Origin: Rhyzopertha dominica | Taxonomy: Eukaryota; Arthropoda; Insecta; Coleoptera; Bostrichidae | Assembly (NCBI GenBank): GCA_025024175.1 | Contig: QCXZ01000053.1 | Span: forward strand, 682,001-746,000 | Reading direction: 5' to 3' | DNA length: 64,000 bases | Shown: in pieces, positions 38,801 through 48,439 of the stretch | Position numbering within the stretch: position 1 is the first letter of the stretch | Layout: the number at the start of each line of letters is the position of its first letter | Notes under the pieces: generated by a model | Databases searched by the model: none | Told to the model about the DNA's origin: nothing | Seen by the model: only the letters and a program-made list of their open reading frames with translations | Position numbers and translations under genes: made by a program

Positions 38801-41800
38801 GGCGACTCCTACCAATCCGACAGCTCCCATAGTACGTACCATATTCCGGACGCACCGTAACCATCCAGGTGCCCCTCTGGTACTGCTGGCCGAAGTGAAA
38901 CGAGGGGAAGCCCCCGTTTTGGACGCCAAGGTTGAAGTCATCGTTACGCGTCCGGAACTGAACGGAACTGCGATTTATAAGGAGCGATTCCAGCTATTTG
39001 ACACTGGTAGCGGGGATCCTGATATCACCAAAGGGGATGGGGTGTACTCGAGGTATTTCAGCGCTGCTGGTAGTGGACCTGGTATTTATACTTTTGAAGC
39101 TGTCGTCAGTGATAATGGAAACACTGCTTACAGTTACAGTGATATGTCAGGATACAAAGGTAAGGAAAACTCGTAACACAGAAAACTAATTTGCTATGTT
39201 TGTTAGAAATGAAGGTTGAAATTAACTTTAAAAAGTTTTGAATAACTGATAAAAGAAGGCATTGAAGTGTCAGATAATGTAAAAAAATCTAGGTGTGGAC
39301 CATAAGTTACCTGTGTCCTAGTGGAAACAGAAAACTCTGTGGAAGTTTAAGAATAGTAGGATGACACCTGATTTAAAGTGGCGTTGGATGAATGCTATTG
39401 TTCTTTGCAACATTGTTGTATTTATGGCGAAACTACTGCTTATTTTGGCAGTCTCATTTATAATTTTGTAACACTTGAAGACTCACCCTATTTATATAAA
39501 CTATTCCAAATGAGCATGCAATGTCATGGCTTATACCTATGCAACTTAAATCAAAAAGCTTTTGCCAAATCCAAAGAAGCTTTAATTATTATAGATCCAC
39601 TTCTATTATTATAAATTTAATTAGTTATAAATCCCAAAACATCTTTGGTGGTTTTACTCTAAACAAAAGCTAGCTAATTTGAATACAGTCATATAAAAAA
39701 GCACAATCCACATTCACATTAATTTCATACATACTTAAAACATGTTATTTATAAGCAGTACACAACCTACTTTTTACATGTGGTGGTAGAGTAATATACC
39801 ATATTAAAGCTTGGTGTATTATCTAGTTCTTGTAGCTACATTTACTGTTATGGGAAATGTGTGGAAATGTTGTTTAAATGTAGTACTGTAAATTTACATT
39901 AGAGTCTAATAATTTGTTGTGTATTTCATACACTAATTTTACACTGTCAAATTTAATTAGGTCCACTACTATGTTGTGTGATAATGGTGTGCTTATTAAA
40001 CAGTATTTTTATTATTTATTATTAACAAGTCCCTTGGTATGGTCCAAAGTCAATCCTAGGTATCTTACACTAGTTACACATAAAACTTTTACATTTTTAA
40101 TAAATAAAACATACACAACAGAGGTTTCCCTAGTATTTAAGTACATGTAATTGCACTTTTTTTCTTTCAACTTTAGAAAATTACAGTCTTTCCTCCTAGT
40201 TATTATATTGAGATCAGAGTGATTTTTCAAAAACCCTCATGTTTAATAGTGAATATCTCAGTAGGCAGGCTCAAAAAAAGTTATACTATAAAATGTTTAG
40301 TTACCCACATAATGCAGTAAACCCTTTATATTATACTTTTTATTTTTGAAGGATTTGTGGGTTTTATAAAAATTGTACTGTTTGTTATTGAGTTTTATCA
40401 GATTTGATCTAGCATTAGTAAGTTGATTTGGCTCAATTTCATACTAATTTTACAAAAATGAGTATTTAAAAATTTGCACTTTTTCTACATTTCTGTCATG
40501 ATGAATTGAATCTATATTTGTATTTCTATTCTTCTCTTTGTTTAATTATTTATTAATGCAGTTCAACAACTGTCTAGGACTCTTGATATCAGATTCTACA
40601 AAATTTATTTCTAATTCTACTTCAGCATGTTCTTTTTTAATACTTCATTGTTGGGATTGCCTTTCCAAATTTTGTTTTACACGAAATTGTATGCCTTTAG
40701 TGACCCAAGTCTTTCTTATTTTTACTTGTTACCCTCTTTTAACTCAAAAAAAAACTTGCACTTTTGGAAACAAAATCTCCAAATCTGANACCGTTGGAGC
40801 AAATTATTTTTAGCTCAATCTTCTTTAATACTTGTTGCAGATAACAAACCATGCTGCGGAAGCGTCGTCCCATCTCCAACCAAAGAACCATTGGCCCCAT
40901 TCCAACGCTTCCTCCCACCAGTCACCATCGAAGTGACATCCGACGACATTATCCGAGCCAGCCAGGCCCCAGTGGGCAGGATACTCGATCTGAGGGCGGA
41001 AGTCATCCCCAAAGACCCCCTCCTCCGTCTCACCTGGACATCACCAGACATGGGGGGCCAGATGGTCTCCCGCTACGAGATAAAATACTCGACGAGCATC
41101 AACGATATTCTCGACAAGCTGGAGACCGCTGCGGCTCTTTGGGAACAGGAAACTCCGTTTATACTGGCTCCGGGATCGGAAACGACTTTATCGATGAATT
41201 TCACGCAAATGAGGGCGTTGAGGGACAAGCCATTGTATTTCGTCATCAAGGCGTACGCTAATTCTCGGGATTCCAAGTCTGGGACGGTGTCCAATTGGGT
41301 TAGGGTTGTGGTACCTTCACCACCACCTCCGCCTACTGTGCCTCCAACTTACGCCTCCAATGATCAGAGTTCTTGGCCCTTCCAGGGGAGTGGGGGTGGT
41401 AATGATCAGGTTAATGCGAGCANAGCGAGTGGTTCAGGTTTTGCGCTGGAAATCATCCTCCCCGTGGTGATTGGGTTTGTTTTGCTGGTCATTCTCTTGG
41501 TTTTGTACTGCTACTTTTGTGTCTTGAAGAAGCGGAAGAGTAAGAAGCATAAGAAGGGTTCGAAGAGTGATAACAACGATAAATTGACTTCGGCGGTTAC
41601 TGTCGTTCCCGCTTCTCCCCTAAACACTCCCTCCTACAATAATTATGCTTCGCACATTGATTCTCCCGACCACCACACCGTCGGAGTTCCCATTAGCAAC
41701 TATGGATACGAGGATGAGACAAAGAAACGCTACTCTTTGGTTCACCAGCAGGAACAACAGTTAATCGAAGAATTGAAGCAGCAGCAGATGCAGAATAAAG

Positions 41801-42219
41801 TGTCCGGCAACAATTACTCTGGCCTCAGCGTCATATCGAACCATTCCATGCGTAACGGCCACACCTTAAGTCCATACAACTCCTGGAGTGCCTCTCAGCT
41901 GCTCCACGAGCACGAGCGGAGACACAGCCCCCTACAGGAAGAACAGATGATGGTCAATCCTTCCCAGATGGACCAGATGTCTCTGAACGCTCCCAGCATG
42001 GACCATGTCAGTCTCAACGGACATTACCCCCCTCCGGTACCTCCCCCACCCGCATTATCCAACGGTTATCCCATCAATTACAACATCTACGGAGTCCACC
42101 CGAACCAGCCCATCTACCAAACCATGCAGCGGAACGAACCCTTCAACCACAGCCTCCAGGGTTCCCTCAGCTCCGTCAACAGCGGCGATAAGAAGCGACG
42201 TAACGTGACGATGGTTTAA
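11673..42219 (+). CDS. CLCA-family protein (calcium-activated chloride channel regulator-like), seven exons
   Basis: Exons: 11,673-11,819; 34,038-34,311; 35,505-35,661; 35,721-36,636; 36,693-36,920; 38,733-39,159; 40,841-42,219. All junctions are GT-AG, phases agree, and the total is 3,528 nt (1,175 residues). Domain order: signal peptide 1-17; CLCA N-terminal domain to about 270 with the family words NYAYEDLVVAL, YLFSAL and YGVFEE; von Willebrand A-like fold about 288-465; beta-rich region with the conserved DGVYSRYF word (exon 6); fibronectin-III-like segment ending in a proline run (exon 7); one transmembrane helix about 919-942; a basic stop-transfer stretch; and a 230-residue cytoplasmic tail ending in TMV, a class I PDZ ligand. 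In mammals CLCA proteins are secreted or shed regulators of TMEM16A-type chloride channels and self-cleave through an HExxH zinc site. Here that site reads KQFAT (146-150) and the VWA MIDAS reads ENTKD (297-301), so neither should bind metal. N bases create unknown residues in exons 4 and 7. Family assignment is firm; function in this insect is inferred. Confidence 0.9.
11820..15124 (+). other. CLCA intron 1, first part
   Basis: AT-rich intron sequence with no exon. It contains a (TAA)8 microsatellite and a GC-richer island at about 14,240-14,560. The open frames of 60-100 codons on the minus strand around 11,939-13,040 have no recognisable content. Confidence 0.5.
14050..14074. repeat. (TAA)8 microsatellite
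   Basis: Eight uninterrupted TAA units lie inside CLCA intron 1. It is a simple repeat without coding potential. Confidence 0.9.
15125..15510 (-). mobile_element. Internally deleted mariner transposase fossil
   Basis: The minus strand reads MEKSVTKYLQKKRLSPKEI from 15,510 and then ESAPSYQVAKN, the paired helix-turn-helix head of mariner transposases. In the same region it jumps to the catalytic half with VVPSAGKIMATIFWD, DFLGRGHAVTGFYYANL and, after a frame change, GILFHRDNAPALK, which contains the second aspartate block of the DD34D core. The stretch between head and core is deleted, and stops and frame changes interrupt the rest. The tail that should carry the third aspartate is absent. 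It is an inactive relic within CLCA intron 1, antisense to the host gene. Confidence 0.85.
15320..15333 (+). promoter_or_regulatory. CTCF-consensus-like word inside the mariner fossil
   Basis: CCAGCAGAGGGCAC fits the published core CCASYAGRKGGCRS at every position. It overlaps the mariner codons for the VPSAG block, so it may be a by-product of transposase coding sequence rather than a selected site. Confidence 0.3.
15511..20870 (+). other. CLCA intron 1, second part
   Basis: No exon is visible. A short (TTC)6 run lies at 15,778-15,796. GC-richer islands at about 16,670-16,870, 17,260-17,800 and 18,880-19,340 interrupt AT-rich sequence. They hold long spurious frames (up to 132 codons on the minus strand at 17,263-17,661) and homeodomain-like TAATTA words, and would be the first places to look for enhancers. 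Confidence 0.45.
20871..21228 (-). mobile_element. Internally deleted Tc1-type transposase fossil
   Basis: The minus strand begins at about 21,228 with TRGKVIDPNIRLYKSSRSN and the helix-turn-helix AEIGQLLGLSRYSVRNVV of Tc1-type transposases. After a short bridge it passes directly to the C-terminal catalytic block, read as WFTDNGIS and then SSPDLSPIE, followed by HILKKQL. The middle of the protein, with the first two catalytic aspartates, is missing, and several stops are present. It is an inactive fossil in CLCA intron 1, antisense to the gene. Confidence 0.8.
21229..25204 (+). other. CLCA intron 1, third part
   Basis: No exon was found. GC-richer islands at about 22,140-22,640 and 24,000-24,790 alternate with AT-rich sequence. 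N bases occur at about 21,582 and 21,642. The frame at 24,220-24,624 (minus, 134 codons) coincides with a GC island and has no recognisable domain. Confidence 0.45.
25205..25590 (-). mobile_element. C-terminal half of a mariner/IS630-type transposase
   Basis: The minus strand shows, in order from about 25,590 downward: TLYDLIDEVPLNVI, WYQHDSTAPPHI (the second catalytic aspartate block), VTTWLNNNFPNHWIG, and then SRSPDLNPLDFYLWGH (the third catalytic residue block). A short tail diverges after this. A frameshift lies between APPHI and the following block. No N-terminus and no flanking terminal repeats were seen, so this is a truncated relic. Confidence 0.8.
25591..26895 (+). other. CLCA intron 1, fourth part
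   Basis: This contains a GC-richer island (about 25,890-26,260), a perfect CRE octamer at 26,571-26,578 and N bases near 26,869-26,875. No coding exon was found. Confidence 0.45.
26896..27691 (+). mobile_element. Internally deleted mariner/IS630-type transposon, plus strand
   Basis: It starts with a TIR-like TACAGGGTGATTCGCA. An N-terminal head appears from about 27,234 (FSFSEQVDMLLVLDFCEGN), followed by decayed sequence. The catalytic C-terminus appears near 27,473 (PDLNKCDFFLWGTLKEL) and, after a frame change, ends with LLDSVDFNFRRRINLCLREN and a TAA at 27,689-27,691. The first two catalytic blocks are deleted. This is the only fossil in intron 1 that lies on the sense strand. No matching 3' terminal repeat was seen. 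Confidence 0.8.
27692..34037 (+). other. CLCA intron 1, last part
   Basis: Six kilobases with no supported exon, ending at a good acceptor (TTTTATTTTCAG). GC-richer islands lie at about 28,000-28,380, 28,690-28,960, 30,160-31,010 and 32,340-32,980. A minus-strand frame at 32,300-32,647 (115 codons) and several 70-90-codon frames at 30,000-31,000 have no recognisable domain. A TE-end-like CAGTATGTCCCATAAGTTTT lies near 31,971. Confidence 0.45.
37120..38455 (+). repeat. Tandem array of about 8 monomers of ~172 bp, dimeric higher-order pattern
   Basis: The array lies within CLCA intron 5. The anchor AACGAAGTTATG occurs at about 37,251, 37,404, 37,566, 37,738, 37,909, 38,084, 38,253 and 38,427, so spacing is 153-175 bp. 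Two monomer types alternate strictly. One has ATAAATAACGAAG and is followed by a TCTCGTCT-GACCTAATACC tract. The other has ATAAACAACGAAG and is followed by AAACTTATGCTGCTG-TTGATTC. The true repeat unit is therefore a dimer of about 344 bp. Each monomer contains the inverted pair AACGAA...TTCGTT around an 18-bp loop. Confidence 0.85.
39160..40840 (+). other. CLCA intron 6
   Basis: AT-rich intron of 1.7 kb between a phase-1 donor (AAAG/GTAAGG) and acceptor CTTGTTGCAG. One N base lies near 40,790. The frames inside (up to 91 codons) show no known content. Confidence 0.6.
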
Positions 42220-44583
42220 CGATACGTTATAGTCGAACGGACGGTGAAGGTTTACGAAGTGCGTGACTAGTCAGTTTCATTTAGCGCCAGTATTCACGTC
42301 GTGAGAAAAGACTGATAAGTTTAGGGCGACGTTTTCGGGGTGGAGAATGCTTCCGTGAAGCTTTTTCTCTTTAGGGCCAGTTCCCGTTTTTGTTTCAAGT
42401 TTATTGGTCTCATTCGAATGTTACTTTGTTTGATTATATTCGGGTTACGATTGTTTTGTTTTGTTTTTTATATTTAGGGACAATCTTTTTGAGAACTTAT
42501 ACCAATTATTTGCGACATCAAAGTACCGATTAATGGCTTTGAAGATTTATGTTAATTTTGTATATAATTTCTGTAAATATTGAATGGACTTTTCTTTTTT
42601 AGACTTAGGATTTTGTACATACATTCTTTCATGTAATTGGTACTTAATATGAAAGTAAAACATTACTACTGCATTGCTATACTTGACTGTTTTTCTTTTT
42701 ACTTCTTGATGCTTTTTGGTATTTTTTTAATATACAGCACATGAAACATTTAAAAAGGTAATAGTATGTGTCACGATAAGCAAAAGTCTTCAAATGGATC
42801 TGAAAGAAAAGTAAGTTATTTATTGTATGCAAACAAACAAACAAAAATTAATTTACTTAAGGTGTGAGAGTGCCCCCTCATTAACTCAAATTTGTTGGCA
42901 TTTTTGATTTTATTTACAGGGTGATTCCCTACAATAAAAAAGAAATTTTCTTCTTGAATTCCCCAAGAAAAACTGAACATGATGACAAACTTCTTTCACT
43001 TTATTTTGCAGGATATTACTTAAGAAAAACTATGATAAAAACCAGAGATTGATTGCTTTTCTTGTTTTGAAGTTATTGCCAAAGTAGTCCATACAAGACA
43101 CAAAATAAAAAAGGAATTTTCTCAGTGCATTCTGAAGAAAAATAAACTATTATTTAAGTAATAAAAGCCTGAACAAAAATGATTTTTAGTGAACTTCTGT
43201 GGTACATTTTATCCAAAAATTCATTACAGTTTAAAAATATAACAAAAATCTTTATCAAAATGCAAAAATTTTAAAAATAAATTGAGTTCACAATCACATG
43301 TATACTGCAACTGCATAGAATGTCACAATTATAATGTGGATAACACCATCTAATAAATATTTTATATGTAATTTTTAAAATCTGTGTGGAGTTTTCATAG
43401 TTACAGGAGTATTTTAGCTTTTCTCTTTTCTTATGTTTCATATACGGAACAATGTAGCAGCTCTAAAGTTATTCACTTGTGGGTATTAAATAGACCAGTT
43501 TTCTTATAAATTAACTCTGTATTCTTTGAAAATGGTTGACATGCTATGGAGCCCCAAGAGACCAACAAGTTATGAGGCTCTCAAATAAATAAAGTATGTA
43601 TAGTTAGTTACACAAATTTACCATGTTTTCTAAGGCAGAGGTCTATCATTTCCATAAACTAGGTCCACTTTTTTATTAAGACTTTTTTATTTATTGGGAT
43701 CTATACTATTACCTCCACAAAAACTCTTGGTATGATTTGAATCTTTATGCACAATATGTGCTAAACTTTATCATTTTATAAGTTTTTCTTAAGTATCAAA
43801 AAATCTTTTGAAGAAGTTATTCATGAATATGGTGTAAGAGATAGTTTGCAATGCACAAGTTTTTTATTCCGCACATCCTTAGAAACTTTACAGTTCTTTT
43901 TGTGCAGAGAGGAGTCAGATGGAAAACACACATTAAAAAAGTGTTGAATGTATGGATAATGTAATCACTATAAATGATGTAAACTCTTTTAAAAATTTGC
44001 TAGATGCTTGTATACATTCAAATGAATAACATTTATATGCATACACTTTTGCTAGCAAGTTGCATTCAACAAAAACAAAGTAATTCATAATTATAAAAGT
44101 CCTGGAGCTTGGCTTTACGAATATGTTTATATTTTATATCTAATGAGATCACTTTACTTGTTCCCATTATTAACGACAACATTTTTTACATATTTTCGCT
44201 TTCTTATAAATTTGCGTCATAAGGAAATATTATCTGCCCATCTTGGCAACACCGGTGCAAGTGTTTGACAGAATCGTCACCAGAGGGCGCACCCAATAAC
44301 ATTGACACATGACGTTTCGTAACGGCGTGCTTTCACCCGCAGAACAATAAACAAATTATTCATTGTTTGCACTAATTCGTCGTGTTTATTTAACGCCAAT
44401 CTTATCAATAATACAGTGCCGCTTATGAAACAATCGCCCCACCTGTGAAATTCAACAAGGAAATCGATTGTAAGCAGTTTCGTAAGACCCGTCCAACAGT
44501 TTGGTTAGTTTAAATGACCCGTGCTGCTGGTGGTAGCTAATTCTGGGGCTGTTTAGGGAAGGATTCGTGATGTTTTTGAAGAG
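42220..44583. other. CLCA 3' flank and intergenic region before the Galpha gene
   Basis: The first few hundred bases after the CLCA stop are presumably 3'UTR. No canonical AATAAA is placed convincingly. A TE-end-like ACAGGGTGATTCCC at about 42,918 shares its first 12 bases with the TIR-like start of the fossil at 26,896. GC content rises from about 44,200, where a CTCF-like site and the presumed Galpha promoter lie. No other gene was found. Confidence 0.5.
44277..44290 (+). promoter_or_regulatory. CTCF-like motif between CLCA and Galpha genes
   Basis: TCACCAGAGGGCGC matches the CTCF core CCASYAGRKGGCRS at 13 of 14 positions, the first base being T. It lies about 300 bp before the Galpha start codon and 2 kb after the CLCA stop, a position where an insulator would separate two unrelated genes. 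Insects do have CTCF, but occupancy is not shown by sequence alone. Confidence 0.4.
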
Positions 44584-45972
44584 ATGGGTGCATGCCTGAC
44601 GTTGGAACGTGAAGAGGGAAAGGCAAGAAGAAGAAGCGAAGAAATCGACAGGCAGCTAGGTGAGCTAGCAAAGCAACAGAACAATGTCATCAAAATACTC
44701 TTGTTGGGTAAGTTATTGTGATCTGTGGCGTTCAAGACTTGACAGGCTGTTGTTGCAGGAGCTGGGGAGAGCGGTAAGAGCACCCTCGTGAAACAAATGA
44801 AGATCATACACGCGGACGGGTTCACGCTGGCGGAACTGAGCAGCTTTCGTCCTACGGTGCTCGATAATCTGTTGGCTTCGATGAAGTATGTGTTGGCGGG
44901 GATGGGGCTGTTGCGGATCAATTTGGAGCACTCCAGAAACAAGGCGCACGCCCAGTTAGTTCTGACGAGCAGGAGCTGTTTCGACATGAACTTTTTGGTG
45001 CTACCGGACGTCGCCGCATCGCTGCAAGCTCTCTGGTCCGATAGGGGAGTGCGTCTCGCCGTTGCCAGGGGTTACGAGTATGAATTGAATGATTCTGCAC
45101 TGTAGTAAGTTGACAATGTTTGTTTTATAAGGTCAGTATTTGATTTTTTTTTTACTTTTTAAGCTTGTTCGAAAACATGGAAAGGATTTGTGATCCTAAG
45201 TACGTGCCTTCGCCTACGGATGTGTTGAGGGCCAGAGTTCGCACTCAGGGTATCATAGAAACGCACTTTAGGATAAACGAGATGATTGTGAAGATGTACG
45301 ATGTTGGTGGACAGCGATCTCAGAGGAGGAAGTGGATATACTGTTTTGACGATGTTAGAGCGGTGCTTTTCGTTGTTTCCTTGAGTGGTTACGATATGAC
45401 ACTTTTGGTAAGTCAGTATGCACATTTCCTCTACGTTATGCGTTTCCATTCTATTTCAATTTTGATATAATAATACTCATCCCATCGTTTAACTTTTGAA
45501 CAAGTTTTGTTAGAAGAACATTATTAACCTTGACTTTTTTCATTACCTTACAGGAGGATCCAAGCGTAAATAGGCTCGAAGAAAGCCTAAATCTGTTCGG
45601 GCAGATAGTAAACAACCCGTTTTTCAGAGAGGCCTCATTCGTACTGTTCCTGAACAAGTTTGACCTGTTCAGGGAAAAAATTCTTTACTCCCAGAGGCAT
45701 CTGAGGCTGTACTTCCCGGATTACAAGGGTAAGTGCCCACAAGAATGTATCTTCAAGATGAGTTCCCATTTTTGTGTACAGGACCAGATAAAGACGTCGA
45801 CCGCGGCGCCCTCTTCATCCAGCACAAGTTCGTGTTGCGGAACGCCGATTCCCGTAAAGTTCTTTTCCCGCATTTCATAACAGCGACGGACACTGCCAAC
45901 GTACGGGTCGTCTTTCAGGCCGTCATGGAGATGGTGATTTCAGAGAATTTGGGTCGGGTGACCCTGCTTTGA
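44584..45972 (+). CDS. Heterotrimeric G-protein alpha subunit, Gv class
   Basis: Exons: 44,584-44,707; 44,759-45,104; 45,164-45,407; 45,554-45,728; 45,782-45,972. All junctions are GT-AG and four introns are only 51-146 bp; the total is 1,080 nt (359 residues, normal for the family). The protein starts MGAC, so Gly2 can be myristoylated and Cys4 palmitoylated. P-loop GAGESGKS is at 42-49, and switch I is DVLRARVRTQG with the arginine finger at 181 and Mg-binding Thr at 184. Switch II is DVGGQRSQRRKW with catalytic Gln207, guanine-specificity NKFD is at 272-275, and TATDT is at 330-334 where most Galpha have TCATDT. The C-terminus ENLGRVTLL lacks the pertussis-toxin cysteine. The ending, the TATDT word and the HADGFT / AVARGYEYELNDSA blocks fit Gv, the fifth Galpha class, better than Gs, Gi/o, Gq or G12/13. 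All catalytic residues are intact. Class assignment is from remembered alignments. Confidence 0.9.
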
Positions 45973-48439
45973 TTTCGTTTTTGGCTGTAGCGAGTAGTCT
46001 TGCCGATTTTTTTTTTGGTGCGTTTATTTATTTTTTGTTCTTTCACGCAGGAGCAAGGGTCGCCTTCGTCGTAGGTTTGTTGCTTTAGGCGATGCTTGAG
46101 CGGTTTTTTTTCCCTTAGAGTAAGTTTTGGCGGGGGATGGACCAGTATTTTTTGTCAGTGTAATACAGTAATTTTTAAAGAGAATCAGCAAGAATTACTC
46201 AAATTAAGACTGAATCTTTTGGTTTTGCTACTTGATTTTTACATGTGATATAAATATGTAGCCAAATCATTTCTAACTTTTCCCACTCATTTCTCATAAA
46301 TGAAATGTTTTCACATTAGTCATCAGTTTAACTCTCTCATCATAGTTTTCCAGATCTGGTTTGTCAATAGAGATACAATTTTTTGCTGAAAAATATCCCA
46401 TTCAAATCCAAATAACAGCAAGATATCGGTGCTTTGTGTACAATATCTGGTCATAAAAGAGGAAAGGAACGATTTTAACGTTATCATTCATAATAAAATA
46501 TGCAAAGGAAAGTTTAATATCGATAATACTCGAGTAGGACACACTTTAATTTGGTCATGTTTGTTAGCTAACATTTTGTGTTGCTTTTTTTGCTGTTGTT
46601 TTAACAAGTTCTATCAAAATTATTAGTGGTACAAAAAATGGTAAAATTTGACACTGTGATGGGTGTCCCATACTTTTCATCTCATTTAATTACAGAGTTG
46701 CGGAGTTTCTTTATAAATGAACTGGTCTATCCCCCCTTTTTTTTCTTATGATGTAGGTACCTACCTTTAAGACCAAATTGGTTGTAGATCTCAAAGATGT
46801 GTTCATCATCATCAACGAATTGTAAAACTTTTTAGCCTGTGATAATTGTGGCCTTGTTTTCAATCGGACGATACTCCACGAAAGAAAATGCTCTGATTGT
46901 ATCGTGTGAGGATGTGTGATATTTTGTAATTTTCTAAAAACTTGTAGCTGTGAACAAGGCAATATCTGCAATTTTCTGTAATTCTCGTTTTTTTTTTAAT
47001 AAAGTTCGTAAGGTTAGGGAATTAAAAAAAAACAGATACTGTTTAACATTTATTACATTTTTATATACATACACATAGTCAACATTTTTCTGGCAAAACA
47101 ATCTACTAACCGCTGTAAAAAAAATGCCGAGTGAAATCATGTTGTGCTACGGTCTCGCAAAGATCACCTAACAACATAAAAATTATCAGCGACATTGATT
47201 ATTGCTACGGAAACTTTCTAAATACTGATGAAACGACCTGATCTCTTGCTTTTGTTACGGTAACTATCACCGAACTGTCATACTGGTATTAGTTACAAGC
47301 GTACAAAACAAACACGCTTATTATACTTCTTTAGCTATATTACAGGTAATGAAAACATCGATTCTCGAAAAAACAGATCCTTTTACCTCAACACTTAGTT
47401 TATTATCGGTTTTGATAAGTTTGCCATCCACGGAACAGAAAAATACTCCCTAAGTACGAAAAATTATACAATGGATGACTCGAGGAAATGGCACTAGCTA
47501 TAAGTAACACAGTCGAAACAGATCACTATAAAAGAAAACTTACAAATATTTAGTGCAAACGCTCCAAAAGTGAATTATGTCGTGTATTGTCTACCACTAC
47601 AAAACTATTTGTAGAGCTTTCTTTAAAACAGAAAGATTTATTCGAGAACTTTCCCTTGTGGGGCTTTACATTATGGTCATATCAAAACTTAAGATTTTTT
47701 TTATAGATGCTGTCATACTTAATGAATTAATTCACCCTTTCACTGGTGAATAAATACCATGAACATTTACACATTTTTATATTGAATGTGTGGTCATTTT
47801 TTTTAACAGATGTCAAGGTAATTTTTTTAAAGCAGTGAATTTTTACAGCAATCTACAATTTTTTTACACCTTTAGCTAATTTTTGACACCTGTCAATCAT
47901 TAATGGTCATTTCTTTGAACTGGCACAGTTATCGATTTCTAAAACCTGAAAAAATTTTTCACAGCTTTTTTGTCAAATGTCAGCTCAATATTACTATAAC
48001 ATCTGCTAAAAAACAACCACAGAATCTTGAACATAGATCACTATTTCGGTTTTCCTTTATCGAATGGTATTGATACACCCATAAGATGCAAAACCCCCTT
48101 TCCAAATTACGTAATAATTTCTCCCATTTACTAATATTTTACACGGAAAGCCAGTTCCATATGCGGTGGGAAAAAACAACCCAAAAAAATGAAGAGCCTT
48201 TGTTTTGACACGCCAAACTGTTATTCTTGTGAGGCCTGTACGCGGCGTGTAAAAACAAATCCCTCTTTCGTAAATCAAGAGACTGGAATCAACTCAACAA
48301 CCTTTGGAGATACTGACACGTCAAAGTATACGAAACCCTACAGCTCGTTAATATGCCGGCGCCTGGAAATCACTTGGCCCTGCAAGAATCAAATCGAATT
48401 AGCGTAAATTCGAAAGGAACAATTGTAGAGTAAACTTAC
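45973..48439. other. Intergenic between two convergent genes
   Basis: This region lies between the 3' ends of the Galpha gene (+) and synaptogyrin (-). AATAAA words on the plus strand near 46,490 and 46,998 could serve the Galpha transcript. The missing terminal exon of synaptogyrin should lie somewhere here or further left, but none of the acceptor-plus-stop combinations that I tried gives a recognisable C-terminus. Confidence 0.45.

Noticed and set aside
40851..41261. 136-codon plus-strand frame within CLCA exon 7
   Set aside because: It is an alternative frame of a true coding exon.
48057..48278. 73-codon minus-strand frame as terminal exon of synaptogyrin
   Set aside because: Phase is compatible at one acceptor, but the peptide does not resemble a synaptogyrin tail and the acceptor has a poor pyrimidine tract.
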